A DNA stretch of 64,000 nucleotides from Paracidovorax wautersii (GCF_900113035.1 NZ_FONX01000005.1:248001-312000), one strand, 5' to 3'; positions 29,952 to 39,489 are shown, numbered from the stretch's first letter. Program-made: numbers and translations. The notes: generated from the sequence alone by a model not told the origin.

Positions 29952-31921
29952 ACGCCATGCCGAACTCCGGAATCATCGCCCCCACCATCGACCGCAGCCG
30001 CCACACGGTGCTGGTGGTGGATGACAACCCCGCCACGCGCTATTCCACCGCCCGCGTGATCCGCGCGGCCGGCTTCCTGACCGAAGAGGCCGACAGCGGC
30101 GGCGCGGCCCTGGCGCTCGCCGGCACCGGCATCGCCGCCGTGGTGCTCGACGTCCACCTGCCGGACATGAGCGGCTTCGACGTCTGCCGGGCGCTGCGCG
30201 GCGATCCGCGCACCACCTTCATGCCCATCGTCCACCTCTCGGCCGCCTATGTGCAGAGCGAGCACCGGGTGGCGGGCCTGAACGCCGGGGCCGACGCCTA
30301 CATGGTGCATCCGGTGGAGCCGCCGCTGCTGATCGCCACGCTGCAGGCGCTGATCCGCGCGCGGCTGGCCGAAGACAAGCTGCGCAGCAGCCAGAACCGC
30401 TTCCGCGCGATCTACGACCAGGCCCCCGTCGCGATGATGCTGATCGACGAGCGCGGCGTCTTCACCGACGTGAACCCCGCCGCGGCCGCCCTGCTGCAGC
30501 GCCCCGCCGAGAGCCTGATCGGCACGCCCGTGGCGGCGCTCGCCGCCCCCGTGTGGCGCGAATTCGTGCAGGAGCGCACCTGCGCCCCCACCGCCAGCGC
30601 CTGGCACGGCGAGCTGCCCCTGCTGCGCGGCGACGGCCACCAGCTGCCGCTGGACTGGAGCATGTCCGAGCCGGTGGAGCCGGGCGTTCGCATCGGCATC
30701 GCCAAGGACCTGACCGAGCGCATCGAGCTCGAACGCCGGCACGAGGAAGTGCTGGAACGCGAGCAGGCCGCCCGCGTGCTGGCCGAGCGCCACAGCCGCA
30801 CCAAGGACGACTTCGTCGCCGTGCTCTCGCACGAGCTGCGCACGCCGCTCACCCTCATCACCGGCTGGGCCCACATGCTCAAGCGCCCCGGCGTCACGCC
30901 CGACACCCTGGCGCGGGGCATCAGCGCCATCGAGCGCGGCGTGCAGGCGCAAAGCCGCATCATCTCGGACATCCTCGACGTCTCGCGCCTCGCCTCGGGC
31001 AAGCTGCGGCTGCACCGCGAATGGGCCGACCCGGTGGAGCTGGCGCTGATCTCGCTCGACGCCGTGCGCGAGACCGCCGACGCGAAGAAGATCGCCATCG
31101 TGCTCGACCGCCACAACGCCGGCACCCCCGCCTGGCTGGACGCCACGCGCTTCCAGCAGATCATCTGGAACCTGGTCACCAACTCCATCAAGTTCTCGGA
31201 AGCCGGCAGCACCGTGCGCATCGCCATGCAGCGCGAGGGCGACGAGCTCACGGTCGTGGTGCAGGACGAAGGCATGGGCATCGCGCCCGAATTCCTGCCC
31301 CACCTCTTCGGCCGCTTCACGCAGAGCGGGCCGCCCAACAACCGCACGCACGGCGGGCTGGGGCTGGGCCTGTCGATCGTCAAGCATCTGGTCGAGCTGC
31401 ACGGCGGCCAGATCCAGGCCGAAAGCGCCGGCCCGGGCCAGGGCAGCACCATGCGCGCCCGCCTGCTGGTGGCGCCCGACGAGCACAGCCACACCACGGA
31501 CGCGAGCGCGGCGAGCGACAGCGTGCTTCTCGACGACGGCAGTCAGCGCCGGCTGCAGGACAAGGACATCCTGGTGGTGGAAGACAACGCCGACACCAGC
31601 GAGATGCTGGGCATCGTGCTCAGCGACCAGGGTGCGCGCGTGCGCTCGGTGGAGAACTACGACGCCGCGCTGCAGGAGCTGGACCGCCAGTGGCCCGACC
31701 TGCTGGTGAGCGACATCGGCCTGCCGGGCAAGGACGGCTACCAGCTGATCGCGGCCATCCGCGAACGTGAAGCCGCCGCAGGCCGCCCGGACCGGCTGCG
31801 CGCCGTCGCCCTCACCGCCTTCGCCCGTCCGCAGGACCGCGAACGCGCGCTGGCCGCGGGCTTCGACGCGCATCTAGGCAAGCCGCTGCAACCGCATCTG
31901 CTGCTGCAGCTGCTGGTCTGA
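29945..31921 (+). CDS. hybrid histidine kinase, REC-PAS-HisKA-HATPase-REC
   Basis: The 658-residue cytosolic phosphorelay protein has domains in this order: an N-terminal receiver (TVLVVDDNPATR; phospho-Asp in VVLDVHLPDMSGFD), a PAS domain (AIYDQAPVAMMLIDERGVF), HisKA with FVAVLSHELRTPLTLI, HATPase (NLVTNSIKFSEAGS, DEGMGIAPEFL, GGLGLGLSIVKHLVELHGG) and a C-terminal receiver (ILVVEDNADTSEM; LLVSDIGLPGKDGY). The N-terminal receiver could take phosphate from the kinase encoded just upstream, whose gene it overlaps by 7 bases. No DNA-binding output is present, so the final target is outside the operon. It is the last gene of the stressosome operon. Confidence 0.92.
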   Translation: MLNAMPNSGIIAPTIDRSRHTVLVVDDNPATRYSTARVIRAAGFLTEEADSGGAALALAGTGIAAVVLDVHLPDMSGFDVCRALRGDPRTTFMPIVHLSAAYVQSEHRVAGLNAGADAYMVHPVEPPLLIATLQALIRARLAEDKLRSSQNRFRAIYDQAPVAMMLIDERGVFTDVNPAAAALLQRPAESLIGTPVAALAAPVWREFVQERTCAPTASAWHGELPLLRGDGHQLPLDWSMSEPVEPGVRIGIAKDLTERIELERRHEEVLEREQAARVLAERHSRTKDDFVAVLSHELRTPLTLITGWAHMLKRPGVTPDTLARGISAIERGVQAQSRIISDILDVSRLASGKLRLHREWADPVELALISLDAVRETADAKKIAIVLDRHNAGTPAWLDATRFQQIIWNLVTNSIKFSEAGSTVRIAMQREGDELTVVVQDEGMGIAPEFLPHLFGRFTQSGPPNNRTHGGLGLGLSIVKHLVELHGGQIQAESAGPGQGSTMRARLLVAPDEHSHTTDASAASDSVLLDDGSQRRLQDKDILVVEDNADTSEMLGIVLSDQGARVRSVENYDAALQELDRQWPDLLVSDIGLPGKDGYQLIAAIREREAAAGRPDRLRAVALTAFARPQDRERALAAGFDAHLGKPLQPHLLLQLLV

Positions 31922-32002
31922 CGCCAGCCGGAGCCACCGCTCACGAGGTGGCGAGAGAGGGCTAGATGGCGCGGCCTGGTGTGCGCCAGCAAATCACTGA
32001 CG

Positions 32003-32060
32003 AAACAAGCCGCCAGCGCTCTTCCATCAAGCACTGGCAGCTATGAACTTCATAGCAATC
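32003..32060 (+). repeat. dispersed palindromic repeat, copy 5
   Basis: A complete copy: the GC half CCAGCGCTCTTCCATCAAGC is joined to CTGGCAGCTATGAACTTCAT and then AGCAATC. It sits between the convergent hybrid kinase and cycA genes and ends 5 bases from the cycA stop. Confidence 0.65.
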
Positions 32061-32064
32061 CGGA

Positions 32065-33468
32065 TCAGCCGCCCCGGTCCGCGCGCCGGCGCACGAACTG
32101 GTAGGCCACGGCCAGCAGCACGAACCAGGCGGGCGTCGCCACCAGCGCCTGGCGGGTGTCGGTCTCGAACGAGAGCAGCACCATCACCCCGGCGAAGAAG
32201 GCCAGGCACACGCAGCACAGGGCCACGCCGCCGGGCATCTTGTACTTCGACGCCGCATGCAGCGCGGCGCGCTTGCGGCGGTAGGCGATATAGGACAGCA
32301 GGATCAGCGACCACACGAACATGTAGAGGATGGCCGACACGGTCGTCACCAGCGTGAACGCCTCCACCAGATCGGGCACCACCCACATCAGGAAGGCGCC
32401 CAGCAGCAGGCAGGCGCACGAGAACAGCAGCCCGCGCGACGGCACGCTGCTGCTCGAAAGACGCGCGAAGGACCGGGGCGCATCGCCCTTGAGCGCCAGG
32501 CCGAAGAGCATGCGGCTGGTGGAGAACACGCCGCTGTTGGCCGACGAGGCCGCCGAGGTCAGCACCACGAAGTTGATGACGCCCGCCGCCGCCGGCAGGC
32601 CGGCCAGCACGAACAGCTCCACGAACGGGCTCTTGCCCGGCACCACCTCGCGCCAGGGCGTGACGGACATGATGGCGACCAACGCCAGCACGTAGAACAC
32701 GATGATGCGCAGCGGAATGGAGTTGATGGCGCGCGGCAGCGTGCGCTCCGGGTCCTTGGCCTCGGCGGCCGTCGTGCCCACCAGCTCGATGCCCGCGAAC
32801 GCGAAGATGGCGATCTGGAAGCCCGCGAAGAAGCCCATGACGCCGTGCGGGAACATGCCGCCGTCGTTCCACAGATGCGCCAGCGTCGCCGTGTGGCCGC
32901 CGGGCGACTGGAAGGACGTGCCCACCATGTACATGCCCGTGCCCACCAGCGCCACGATGGCGATGATCTTGACCATGGCGAACCAGAACTCGATCTCGCC
33001 GAAGAGCTTCACCGTCAGCAGGTTGAGCGAGAGCAGCAGGCCCACGCAGCCGAGCGCCGGCGCCCACTGCGGCAGATGGGGGAACCAGAACTGCGTATAG
33101 GCCGAGATGGCGATCACGTCGGCGATGCCGGTCACGATCCAGCAGAACCAGTAGGTCCAGCCCGTGAAGAAGCCCGCCCAGGGGCCCAGCAGGTCGGCCG
33201 AGAAATCGATGAACGACTTGTATTGCAGATTGGACAGCAGCAGCTCGCCCATGGCCCGCATCACGAAGAACAGCACCATGCCGATGATGGCGTACACGAA
33301 AACGATGGAGGGGCCGGCCAGGCTGATCGTCTTGCCCGAACCCATGAAGAGGCCGGTGCCGATGGCACCGCCGATGGCGATGAGCTGGATGTGGCGGTTG
33401 GTGAGGTTGCGCTGCAGGTCGTCGTGACCGTGCGAGCCCTGGCCGGCTGGCGGGGCTGGGTGTTTCAT
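32065..33468 (-). CDS. cycA: D-serine/D-alanine/glycine:H+ symporter CycA
   Basis: A 467-residue APC-superfamily permease with twelve membrane helices. It follows E. coli CycA closely: LTNRHIQLIAIGGAIGTGLF, FFTGWTYWFCWIVTGIADV, GIELVGTTAAEAKDPE and LTSAASSANSGVFSTSRMLF. It imports glycine and D-amino acids with protons. The ATG at 33468 is preceded by GGAG at good spacing; a longer frame upstream has no family sequence. It is a single-gene unit, convergent with the stressosome operon. Confidence 0.93.
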   Translation of the reverse strand: MKHPAPPAGQGSHGHDDLQRNLTNRHIQLIAIGGAIGTGLFMGSGKTISLAGPSIVFVYAIIGMVLFFVMRAMGELLLSNLQYKSFIDFSADLLGPWAGFFTGWTYWFCWIVTGIADVIAISAYTQFWFPHLPQWAPALGCVGLLLSLNLLTVKLFGEIEFWFAMVKIIAIVALVGTGMYMVGTSFQSPGGHTATLAHLWNDGGMFPHGVMGFFAGFQIAIFAFAGIELVGTTAAEAKDPERTLPRAINSIPLRIIVFYVLALVAIMSVTPWREVVPGKSPFVELFVLAGLPAAAGVINFVVLTSAASSANSGVFSTSRMLFGLALKGDAPRSFARLSSSSVPSRGLLFSCACLLLGAFLMWVVPDLVEAFTLVTTVSAILYMFVWSLILLSYIAYRRKRAALHAASKYKMPGGVALCCVCLAFFAGVMVLLSFETDTRQALVATPAWFVLLAVAYQFVRRRADRGG

Positions 33469-33717
33469 GAAGGGAACTCCGCAGAAGCTGAGACAAGACG
33501 CTGCAGCGCGTGAGGGGCATCTACCCCGCAGCGCGCCGAGCACAGAAAAGAAACGATCAAAAGGCAACGGCCTCGAAAGGCGCGAAGGCGTGGATCATAG
33601 GGGCTTGGCCGGTCGATCCTTCACAATTTCCGGCTTGCGCATTCACATGGCGCCGGAGTGCGCACGACACGCATCGCCGGGCCCGCAGGCCCTGCCCTCG
33701 CGCATCGGCAAGCACGC

Positions 33718-34251
33718 TCAGGGGTTGGCGATCTGCCGGAACTTCGGGTTGCGGACCACATCGCCCACCAGCTTCTGCACGGCCGGGCCGAATGCCTGGG
33801 CGACTTCCTGGCACGCCTTGTCGGCCACGAAGCTGCCAGAGAAGCCGAAAATCGACTGGGTGGTGAAGCTCTCGCCACGCGAATTGCTCAGCACCAGCGT
33901 GAACGACCAGTTGCCATCCGATATGCCGGAGCTGAAATCGATCTTCTCGAGCTTGCCGGTCAGCACGAGGGGCGAGCTGGGGTTGTAGGCACCCGCGAGC
34001 TTGAGCTCATCGATGAATGCGTTCTCGATATAGGTCTCGAAACTCGGCGACACGGTGACAGGGCCTGCAGCGCGGCAGGTGATCGATGCCTTGCCAGGCT
34101 CGCTCGACTGGAACTTGCCGACCGACACCGCACCGAGCTTCTGCGACTTGAGCGACTCCACGTTGCTGACCGCCGCGCCATACGGCGACACGTTGTACGC
34201 ACAGCCCGACAAAGCGGCCAAGGCGACAACGGAAAAGATGAGTTTCTTCAT
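33718..34251 (-). CDS. hypothetical lipoprotein
   Basis: The product has 177 residues with a lipoprotein signal peptide (MKKLIFSVVALAALSGCAYN, lipobox LSGC, acylated Cys20). The mature part shows no known catalytic motif and ends in a helix (EVAQAFGPAVQKLVGDVVRN). The GGGGGAG directly before the ATG at 34251 supports this start over one 34 codons upstream. Its codon use is less GC-rich than its neighbours', which may hint at a different history. The function is unknown. Confidence 0.8.
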   Translation of the reverse strand: MKKLIFSVVALAALSGCAYNVSPYGAAVSNVESLKSQKLGAVSVGKFQSSEPGKASITCRAAGPVTVSPSFETYIENAFIDELKLAGAYNPSSPLVLTGKLEKIDFSSGISDGNWSFTLVLSNSRGESFTTQSIFGFSGSFVADKACQEVAQAFGPAVQKLVGDVVRNPKFRQIANP

Positions 34252-34469
34252 AGCTCCCCCACATAAGGACTTATTGGTGATTGATTTGTCATGCCGTCGC
34301 GTCGAAAGGGCCTGCAGCAGAAGGAAATGGCTTCCTTTTGCCGCTCGCCGCAAATTTCGCGCCGCGGAATTCTAAGGGCGTGCAGTCGCTCAGCACTGAG
34401 TTGTGAAGGCTCCGATAGCGAGCCAACCCGCTTCGCCATCCGGTCGCCCAATGCGGCCTTCGGCGTCTT

Positions 34470-35360
34470 TCAGACCGGATTCAATAGCTCCATGTGGCCA
34501 TGCCCGGCTTCCTTCAGGAACTGCCACACCGCCTGCATCCGCGCCTGGTGCTTGGACTCCCCCGGCATGCTCATCCAGAACGTGCGCGTGAAGCGCGCTT
34601 CCTCCGGCAGCACCCGCGCCAGCACCGGGTCCCGGTCCGCCATGAAGGCCGGCAGCACGGCCAGGCCGGCGCCGGCGCGCACGGCCTCGTACTGCGCGGT
34701 GATGCTGGTGCTGCGCAGGGCGAAGCGCTCGGGCGGGTGCAGGGCGTCGAGGAACTGCAGCTCCTTGGTGAACAGCAGGTCGTCCACATAGCTCACGAAG
34801 GCGTGGTGGCGCAGGTCGTCGCGCGTGCGGATCAGCGGGCGGCGGGCCAGGTATTCGCGCTGGCCGTAGAGGCGCAGCGTGTAGTCGGCCAGCCGGGTGA
34901 CGATGACCGAGCCCCGCGTGGGCCGTTCCAGCGAGATGACGATGTCGGCCTCGCGCCGGCTCAGGTGCAGCATGCGCGGCAGGGCCAGCAGGTCGATGGT
35001 CAGGCCCGGGTGCTTCTGCGTGAGACGGGCCAGCTGCGGCGCCAGGATCAGCGTGCCGAAGCCCTCCGTGGCGCCCACCCGGACCACGCCCGTGGGGCCG
35101 CCGCCCGCAGCGGGCACGGCGCGCTCCACGCCCAGCACGGCGGTTTCCATGGCCTCGGCCGCCGGCAGCAGCTGGCGGCCGGCTTCGGTCAGGCGGTGTC
35201 CGCCGGCCTCGCGGGCGAAGAGCGCTGCGCCCAGCTGCTTTTCCAGCGCCTGGATGCGGCGCGACACCGTGGTGTGCTCCACGCCCGTGCGGCGCGCCGC
35301 GGCGGCCAGGGTGCCGCTGCGGGCGAGTTCGAGGAAGTAGCGCAGGTTGTCCCAGTCCAT
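34470..35360 (-). CDS. LysR family regulator, likely controlling mmsA
   Basis: A 296-residue LysR-type regulator: an N-terminal winged HTH ([40 protein letters not shown]) and a C-terminal substrate-binding domain ([20 protein letters not shown]). It is divergent from mmsA with a 162-base gap that holds an inverted repeat, the usual LysR arrangement, so it probably governs valine-degradation genes. The co-inducer is not known. The start at 35360 gives the standard family length. Confidence 0.9.
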   Translation of the reverse strand: MDWDNLRYFLELARSGTLAAAARRTGVEHTTVSRRIQALEKQLGAALFAREAGGHRLTEAGRQLLPAAEAMETAVLGVERAVPAAGGGPTGVVRVGATEGFGTLILAPQLARLTQKHPGLTIDLLALPRMLHLSRREADIVISLERPTRGSVIVTRLADYTLRLYGQREYLARRPLIRTRDDLRHHAFVSYVDDLLFTKELQFLDALHPPERFALRSTSITAQYEAVRAGAGLAVLPAFMADRDPVLARVLPEEARFTRTFWMSMPGESKHQARMQAVWQFLKEAGHGHMELLNPV

Positions 35361-35386
35361 GCCGTGTCGTCTCCCGGGTGGTTTCG

Positions 35387-35411
35387 TTTGCAAGCCGTGC
35401 AATTTTGCAAA
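35387..35411. promoter_or_regulatory. LysR-type operator between LysR gene and mmsA
   Basis: Perfect arms TTTGCAA and TTGCAAA are separated by 11 bases, in the divergent gap 27 bases upstream of the LysR start codon. LysR regulators typically bind such T-N11-A palindromes near their own promoter. A shorter ATTG(N6)CAAT follows toward mmsA. Confidence 0.5.
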
Positions 35412-35522
35412 GCCATGGTGCGCGATTTTCCATTGTCCAAGCAATTTCGCACGGATAGGATGGCCCGCATGCCGGCGCTGCACGCAGCCGGCGCAACGAG
35501 AACCACCAGGAGACACCGACCC

Positions 35523-37046
35523 ATGAACGCACCCCAGTCCACCGCCCTGCTGGCGCCCACCGTCAAGCTGCTGATCGGCGGCCAGTTCGTCGAATCCAGG
35601 ACCACGCAGTGGCGCAATGTGGTCAACCCCGCCACGCAGGAGGTGCTGGCGCGCGTGCCCTTCGCCACGCCGGATGAGATCGACGCGGCCGTGGCCTCCG
35701 CCCAGGAGGCGTTCAAGACCTGGAAGAAGACGCCCATCGGCGCCCGGGCACGCATCTTTCTCAAGCTGCAGCAGCTGATCCGCGAGAACATGGGCGAGCT
35801 GGCCGCGCTGCTGACAGCCGAACAGGGCAAGACCCTGCCCGATGCCGAGGGCGACGTGTTCCGCGGCCTGGAGGTGGTGGAGCACGCCAGCGCCATCGGC
35901 AACCTGCAGCTGGGCGAGCTGGCCAACAACGTGGCCGGCGGGGTCGATACCTATACGCTGATGCAGCCGCTGGGCGTGTGCGCAGGCATCACGCCGTTCA
36001 ACTTCCCGGCCATGATCCCGCTCTGGATGTTCCCCATGGCCATCGCCACGGGCAACACCTTCGTGCTCAAGCCCAGCGAGCAGGACCCGATGGTCACCAT
36101 GCGCCTGTGCGAGCTGGCGCTCGAAGCCGGCATTCCGCCCGGCGTGCTGAACGTGGTGCATGGCGGCGAGGATGCCGTGAACGCGCTCTGCGACCACCCC
36201 CTGATCAAGGCCATCAGCTTCGTGGGCTCCACCAAGGTCGGCACGCACGTGTACAACCGCGCCAGCCTGAACGGCAAGCGCGTGCAGTGCATGATGGGCG
36301 CGAAGAACCACGCCATCGTGCTGCCCGACGCGAACAAGGAGCAGACGCTCAACGCCCTGGCGGGCGCCGCCTTCGGCGCGGCCGGCCAGCGCTGCATGGC
36401 GCTGTCGGTGGTGGTGCTGGTGGGCGAGGCCCGGCAGTGGATTCCCGATCTGGTCGCCAAGGCGAAGACGCTCAAGGTCAGCGCCGGCACCGAGAAAGGC
36501 ACGGACGTGGGCCCCCTCGTTTCCTGCGCCGCCCGCGAGCGCGTGGAGGGCCTGATCGAACGCGGCATCGCCGACGGCGCCACGCTGGAGCTGGACGGCC
36601 GCAAGCCCCAGGTGGCGGGCTTCGAGAAGGGCAACTTCGTCGGCCCGACCGTGTTCAGCGGCGTGAAGCCCGGCATGAGCATCTACGACCAGGAGATCTT
36701 CGGCCCGGTGCTGTGCCTGGCGGTTGCGAAAGACATCGACGAAGCGATCGCCTTCATCAACGACAACCCGAACGGCAACGGCACGGCCATCTTCACGCAG
36801 TCGGGCGCGGCGGCGCGCAAGTTCCAGGAAGAGATCGACGTGGGCCAGGTGGGCATCAACGTGCCGATCCCCGTGCCCGTGCCGCTCTTTTCGTTCTCGG
36901 GCTCGCGCGCTTCCAAGCTAGGCGACCTGGGCCCCTACGGCAAGCAGGTGGTGCTGTTCTATACGCAGACCAAGACGGTGACGGCGCGGTGGTTCGACGA
37001 CAGCACGATCGGCCAGGGTGTGAACACCACGATCAGCTTGAAGTGA
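35523..37046 (+). CDS. mmsA: CoA-acylating methylmalonate-semialdehyde dehydrogenase
   Basis: The 507-residue aldehyde dehydrogenase converts methylmalonate semialdehyde to propionyl-CoA at the end of valine degradation, and also acts on malonate semialdehyde. The motifs are [35 protein letters not shown] and the catalytic Cys291 in [11 protein letters not shown]. The C-terminal [18 protein letters not shown] is typical of MmsA rather than of other aldehyde dehydrogenases. It is the first gene of the valine cluster, with isobutyryl-CoA dehydrogenase and mmsB downstream. Confidence 0.95.
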   Translation: MNAPQSTALLAPTVKLLIGGQFVESRTTQWRNVVNPATQEVLARVPFATPDEIDAAVASAQEAFKTWKKTPIGARARIFLKLQQLIRENMGELAALLTAEQGKTLPDAEGDVFRGLEVVEHASAIGNLQLGELANNVAGGVDTYTLMQPLGVCAGITPFNFPAMIPLWMFPMAIATGNTFVLKPSEQDPMVTMRLCELALEAGIPPGVLNVVHGGEDAVNALCDHPLIKAISFVGSTKVGTHVYNRASLNGKRVQCMMGAKNHAIVLPDANKEQTLNALAGAAFGAAGQRCMALSVVVLVGEARQWIPDLVAKAKTLKVSAGTEKGTDVGPLVSCAARERVEGLIERGIADGATLELDGRKPQVAGFEKGNFVGPTVFSGVKPGMSIYDQEIFGPVLCLAVAKDIDEAIAFINDNPNGNGTAIFTQSGAAARKFQEEIDVGQVGINVPIPVPVPLFSFSGSRASKLGDLGPYGKQVVLFYTQTKTVTARWFDDSTIGQGVNTTISLK

Positions 37047-37087
37047 CATCCTGGATGGAGTGACATCCTGGATGAAGTGACATCCCC
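37041..37087 (+). repeat. 17-bp tandem repeat over the mmsA stop codon
   Basis: Three copies of a 17-base unit lie head to tail: AAGTGACATCCTGGATG, GAGTGACATCCTGGATG and a partial AAGTGACATCCCC. The mmsA stop TGA lies in the first copy, and the same TGA recurs in each unit. Confidence 0.8.
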
Positions 37088-37095
37088 CTGAGGCG

Positions 37096-37146
37096 CTGCG
37101 CGCCTTCCCCCTTCTCTCGCGCTGGCGCGCGGGAAGGGGGACGCAG
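37096..37146 (+). terminator. long GC-rich hairpin downstream of mmsA
   Basis: CTGCG...TCCCCCTTC pairs with GAAGGGGGA...CGCAG around a GC-rich loop. There is no T-run, so it may be a weak or factor-assisted terminator, or an mRNA-stabilising structure, rather than a classic intrinsic terminator. Confidence 0.4.
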
Positions 37147-37226
37147 CCAGCGCGGCGGGGCGGCCCTTGCGCGGCTGCCGCTGGCCTGGGCCGCGCCGGT
37201 ATCTGGCGCAGTGGTACAAGCGAAGG

Positions 37227-37652
37227 ATGGAAATTTTCAAGATATGGCGACGACCGGCCGGGATATTCGGAGTCGCAGGCGCCCTCGCGCTGTGGATGTG
37301 CAGTGCCGGCGCTCACGCCCAGGCCGGCGCCGCCTGCCAGCCCGGCGGCACGGTGGCCGAGACCAACGCCTGCGCGGTGCAGGCCTGGCAGCAGGCGGAC
37401 ACGGCCATCGCGATCCTGTATGGCGACGTGATGCGGGCGCTGGCGGCGCACGAGCGGCCGCAGCTGCGGCAGGAGCAGTCGGCCTGGCAGCGCGAGCGCG
37501 TCACGCGGTGCAAGCAGGCTACGCGGGGCTCGGAAGCCCAGCCCGAGGGGCCGCGCCTCTACCACGAGTGCCTCACGGCGGAGACCGTGGCGCGGCGCCA
37601 GGGACTGATGCGCTGGCTGACGCTGGAGCACCCCGCGGCCCGGCCGCAGTGA
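37227..37652 (+). CDS. LprI/DUF1311-like secreted protein
   Basis: The 141-residue protein has an N-terminal signal peptide (GIFGVAGALALWMCSAGAHA) and a small Cys-containing domain: CQPGGTVAETNACAVQAWQQ, RVTRCKQAT and YHECLTAE. The pattern of Cys and the Gln/Ala helix fits the DUF1311/LprI group, some of whose members inhibit lysozyme. A periplasmic role is likely, but the activity is not proven. It sits between mmsA and the acyl-CoA dehydrogenase without an obvious metabolic reason. The purine-rich GAAGG is very close to the ATG. Confidence 0.75.
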   Translation: MEIFKIWRRPAGIFGVAGALALWMCSAGAHAQAGAACQPGGTVAETNACAVQAWQQADTAIAILYGDVMRALAAHERPQLRQEQSAWQRERVTRCKQATRGSEAQPEGPRLYHECLTAETVARRQGLMRWLTLEHPAARPQ

Positions 37653-37704
37653 GCCCGGACCGGATGAGCAGACAGAACAACGACGAGCCAGAGAGACAAG
37701 CACC

Positions 37705-38871
37705 ATGGATTTCGAGCTGACCGAAGAGCAACGCGCCTTTGCCGACACCGCCCGCGAATTCGCCCGGGCCGAACTCGCGCCGCATGCCGCGCACTGGGAC
37801 GAGGAAGGCATCTTCCCGCGCGAGGCCATCGCCAAAGCCGGCGCGCTGGGCTTTTGCGGCCTCTACGCGCCCGAGAACGCAGGCGGCCTCGCCCTGCCCC
37901 GTCTCGACGCCACGCTGGTGTTCGAGGAAATGGCGGCGGTCGATCCATCGACTACCGCCTTCATCACCATCCACAACATGGCGACCTGGATGCTGGGCAC
38001 CTGGGCCACGCCCGCGGTGCGCGAGCACTGGGGCCCGCTGCTCGCCACGGGAGAGAAGCTCGCCAGCTACTGCCTGACGGAGCCCGGCGCGGGCTCGGAC
38101 GCGGCCTCGCTCAAGACACGGGCCGAGCGGGTGGGCAATGAATACGTCGTCAACGGCGCCAAGGCCTTCATCAGCGGCGCGGGCGCCACCGACCTGCTGG
38201 TGCTCATGGCCCGCACCGGCGCGCCCGATTCCGGCGCCAGCGGCATCAGCGCCTTCGCCGTGCCGGCCGACACGCCCGGCATCCACTACGGCAAGAAAGA
38301 ACAGAAGATGGGCTGGAACAGCCAGCCCACGCGTACCATCAGCTTCGACAACGTGCGCATCCCGGCCGACCACCTGCTGGGCGCCGAGGGCGAAGGCTTC
38401 AAGATCGCCATGAAGGGCCTGGACGGCGGGCGCATCAACATCGCCACCTGCTCGGTGGGCGCGGCCCAGGGAGCGCTGGGGCATGCCCAGCAGTACATGC
38501 AGGACCGCAAGCAGTTCGGCAAGGCGCTGGCGAGCTTCCAGGTGCTGCAGTTCAAGCTGGCCGACATGGCGACCGAGCTGGTCGCCGCGCGGCAGATGGT
38601 GCGGCTGGCGGCCGCCAAGCTGGACGCCGGCGCGCGCGACGCCTCCACCTACTGCGCCATGGCCAAGCGCTTCGCCACCGACGCGGGCTTCAACGTGGTG
38701 AACGAGGCGCTGCAGCTGCACGGCGGCTACGGCTACATCCGCGAATACCCGCTGGAGCGGCTGCTGCGCGATGCGCGGGTGCACCAGATCCTGGAAGGCA
38801 CGAACGAGATCATGCGGGTCATCATCGCGCGGCGCATGCTCGACGGCGACGCGCCGGAGGCCATCCGCTAG
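37705..38871 (+). CDS. isobutyryl-CoA dehydrogenase-type acyl-CoA dehydrogenase
   Basis: The 388-residue FAD enzyme has the acyl-CoA dehydrogenase signatures YCLTEPGAGSDAASLKTRAE, KMGWNSQPTRTISFDNVRIP, DRKQFGKALASFQ and LHGGYGYIREYPLERLLRDA. The catalytic Glu is expected in ILEGTNEIM near residue 364. Its position between mmsA and mmsB, and the QPTR segment, favour isobutyryl-CoA dehydrogenase (valine pathway, isobutyryl-CoA to methacrylyl-CoA). A general short-chain acyl-CoA dehydrogenase is the alternative. Confidence 0.88.
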   Translation: MDFELTEEQRAFADTAREFARAELAPHAAHWDEEGIFPREAIAKAGALGFCGLYAPENAGGLALPRLDATLVFEEMAAVDPSTTAFITIHNMATWMLGTWATPAVREHWGPLLATGEKLASYCLTEPGAGSDAASLKTRAERVGNEYVVNGAKAFISGAGATDLLVLMARTGAPDSGASGISAFAVPADTPGIHYGKKEQKMGWNSQPTRTISFDNVRIPADHLLGAEGEGFKIAMKGLDGGRINIATCSVGAAQGALGHAQQYMQDRKQFGKALASFQVLQFKLADMATELVAARQMVRLAAAKLDAGARDASTYCAMAKRFATDAGFNVVNEALQLHGGYGYIREYPLERLLRDARVHQILEGTNEIMRVIIARRMLDGDAPEAIR

Positions 38872-38872
38872 G

Positions 38873-38936
38873 CAATTGCTATTTTTTGAATAGCTGCACA
38901 CCCTTGCCGCACCAGTGCCAGCAGCCCAAAACATCC
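38873..38936 (-). repeat. dispersed palindromic repeat, copy 6
   Basis: This copy is in reverse orientation: TTGCTATTTTTTGAATAGCT (AT half) is followed by the degenerate GC half CCAGTGCCAGCAGCCCAAAA. It fills the gap between the acyl-CoA dehydrogenase stop and the TfoX-like start. Confidence 0.65.
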
Positions 38937-38944
38937 CAACTTCC

Positions 38945-39403
38945 ATGCCTGCCCGCCCCCTCGCCGACGAAACCCTGCACCTCATCGACGCCGTGCGCAA
39001 CGCGCTGGCGGCCCAGGCCCTGCCCGGCGGCGGCGAGGCAGAGGAACGCCGCATGTTCGGCGGCTGGAGCTTCCTGGTGGACGGCAAGCTCTGCCTGGGC
39101 GTGAAAGGCACCGACCTGCTGGTGCGCCTGCCGCCCGAGCGGCATGCCGAATTCCAGGAAAAGCAGGGCACGCGCGAACTTTCCCCCGGCGGCGGCATGC
39201 AGGGCTACTTCTGGGTGGAGCCCAGCGGCTACGCGACCCGGGCGCAGTGGCGCTTCTGGCTGGACGAGGCCCTGGCCTTCAACCCGCGCGCCAAGGCATC
39301 GCCCCGGCGCCGCAAGCCCGCAGCGGCGCCCGAGGCCGCGGCCAGCGCGGCACCGGCCCGCCCCGGCAAGCGCCACAGCATCTTCGAGGCGGACGACGAC
39401 TGA
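38945..39403 (+). CDS. TfoX N-terminal domain protein
   Basis: The 152-residue protein carries the TfoX/Sxy N-terminal domain: RRMFGGWSFLVDGKLCLGVK near residue 35, followed by LLVRLPPERH and a YFWVEPSGY strand. Only this domain is present. The C-terminal Ala/Pro/Arg tail (about 118-152) replaces the TfoX C-terminal domain, so it is not a competence activator of the full type. The role is unknown. I chose the ATG at 38945; a GTG 10 codons upstream lies inside the dispersed repeat. Confidence 0.82.
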   Translation: MPARPLADETLHLIDAVRNALAAQALPGGGEAEERRMFGGWSFLVDGKLCLGVKGTDLLVRLPPERHAEFQEKQGTRELSPGGGMQGYFWVEPSGYATRAQWRFWLDEALAFNPRAKASPRRRKPAAAPEAAASAAPARPGKRHSIFEADDD

Positions 39404-39417
39404 ACATCCGGCGGCTG

Positions 39418-39489
39418 AAAAAATCCAGGCCATTTCGGGCGCCAGCGCCCGTATCGCCGGGGGCAGCAGCTATCAATACAAGAGCAAAT
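39418..39489 (+). repeat. dispersed palindromic repeat, copy 7
   Basis: An unusually complete forward copy: AAAAAATCCAGGC, then the GC half GGGCGCCAGCGCCCG, then AGCAGCTATCAATACAAGAG. It lies between the TfoX-like gene and mmsB and ends about 28 bases before the mmsB start. Confidence 0.65.

Noticed and set aside
33469-33717. Possible gene in the cycA-lipoprotein gap
   Set aside because: Open frames here are short, overlap in conflicting frames and show no start signal or domain; I see nothing in this 249-base gap.
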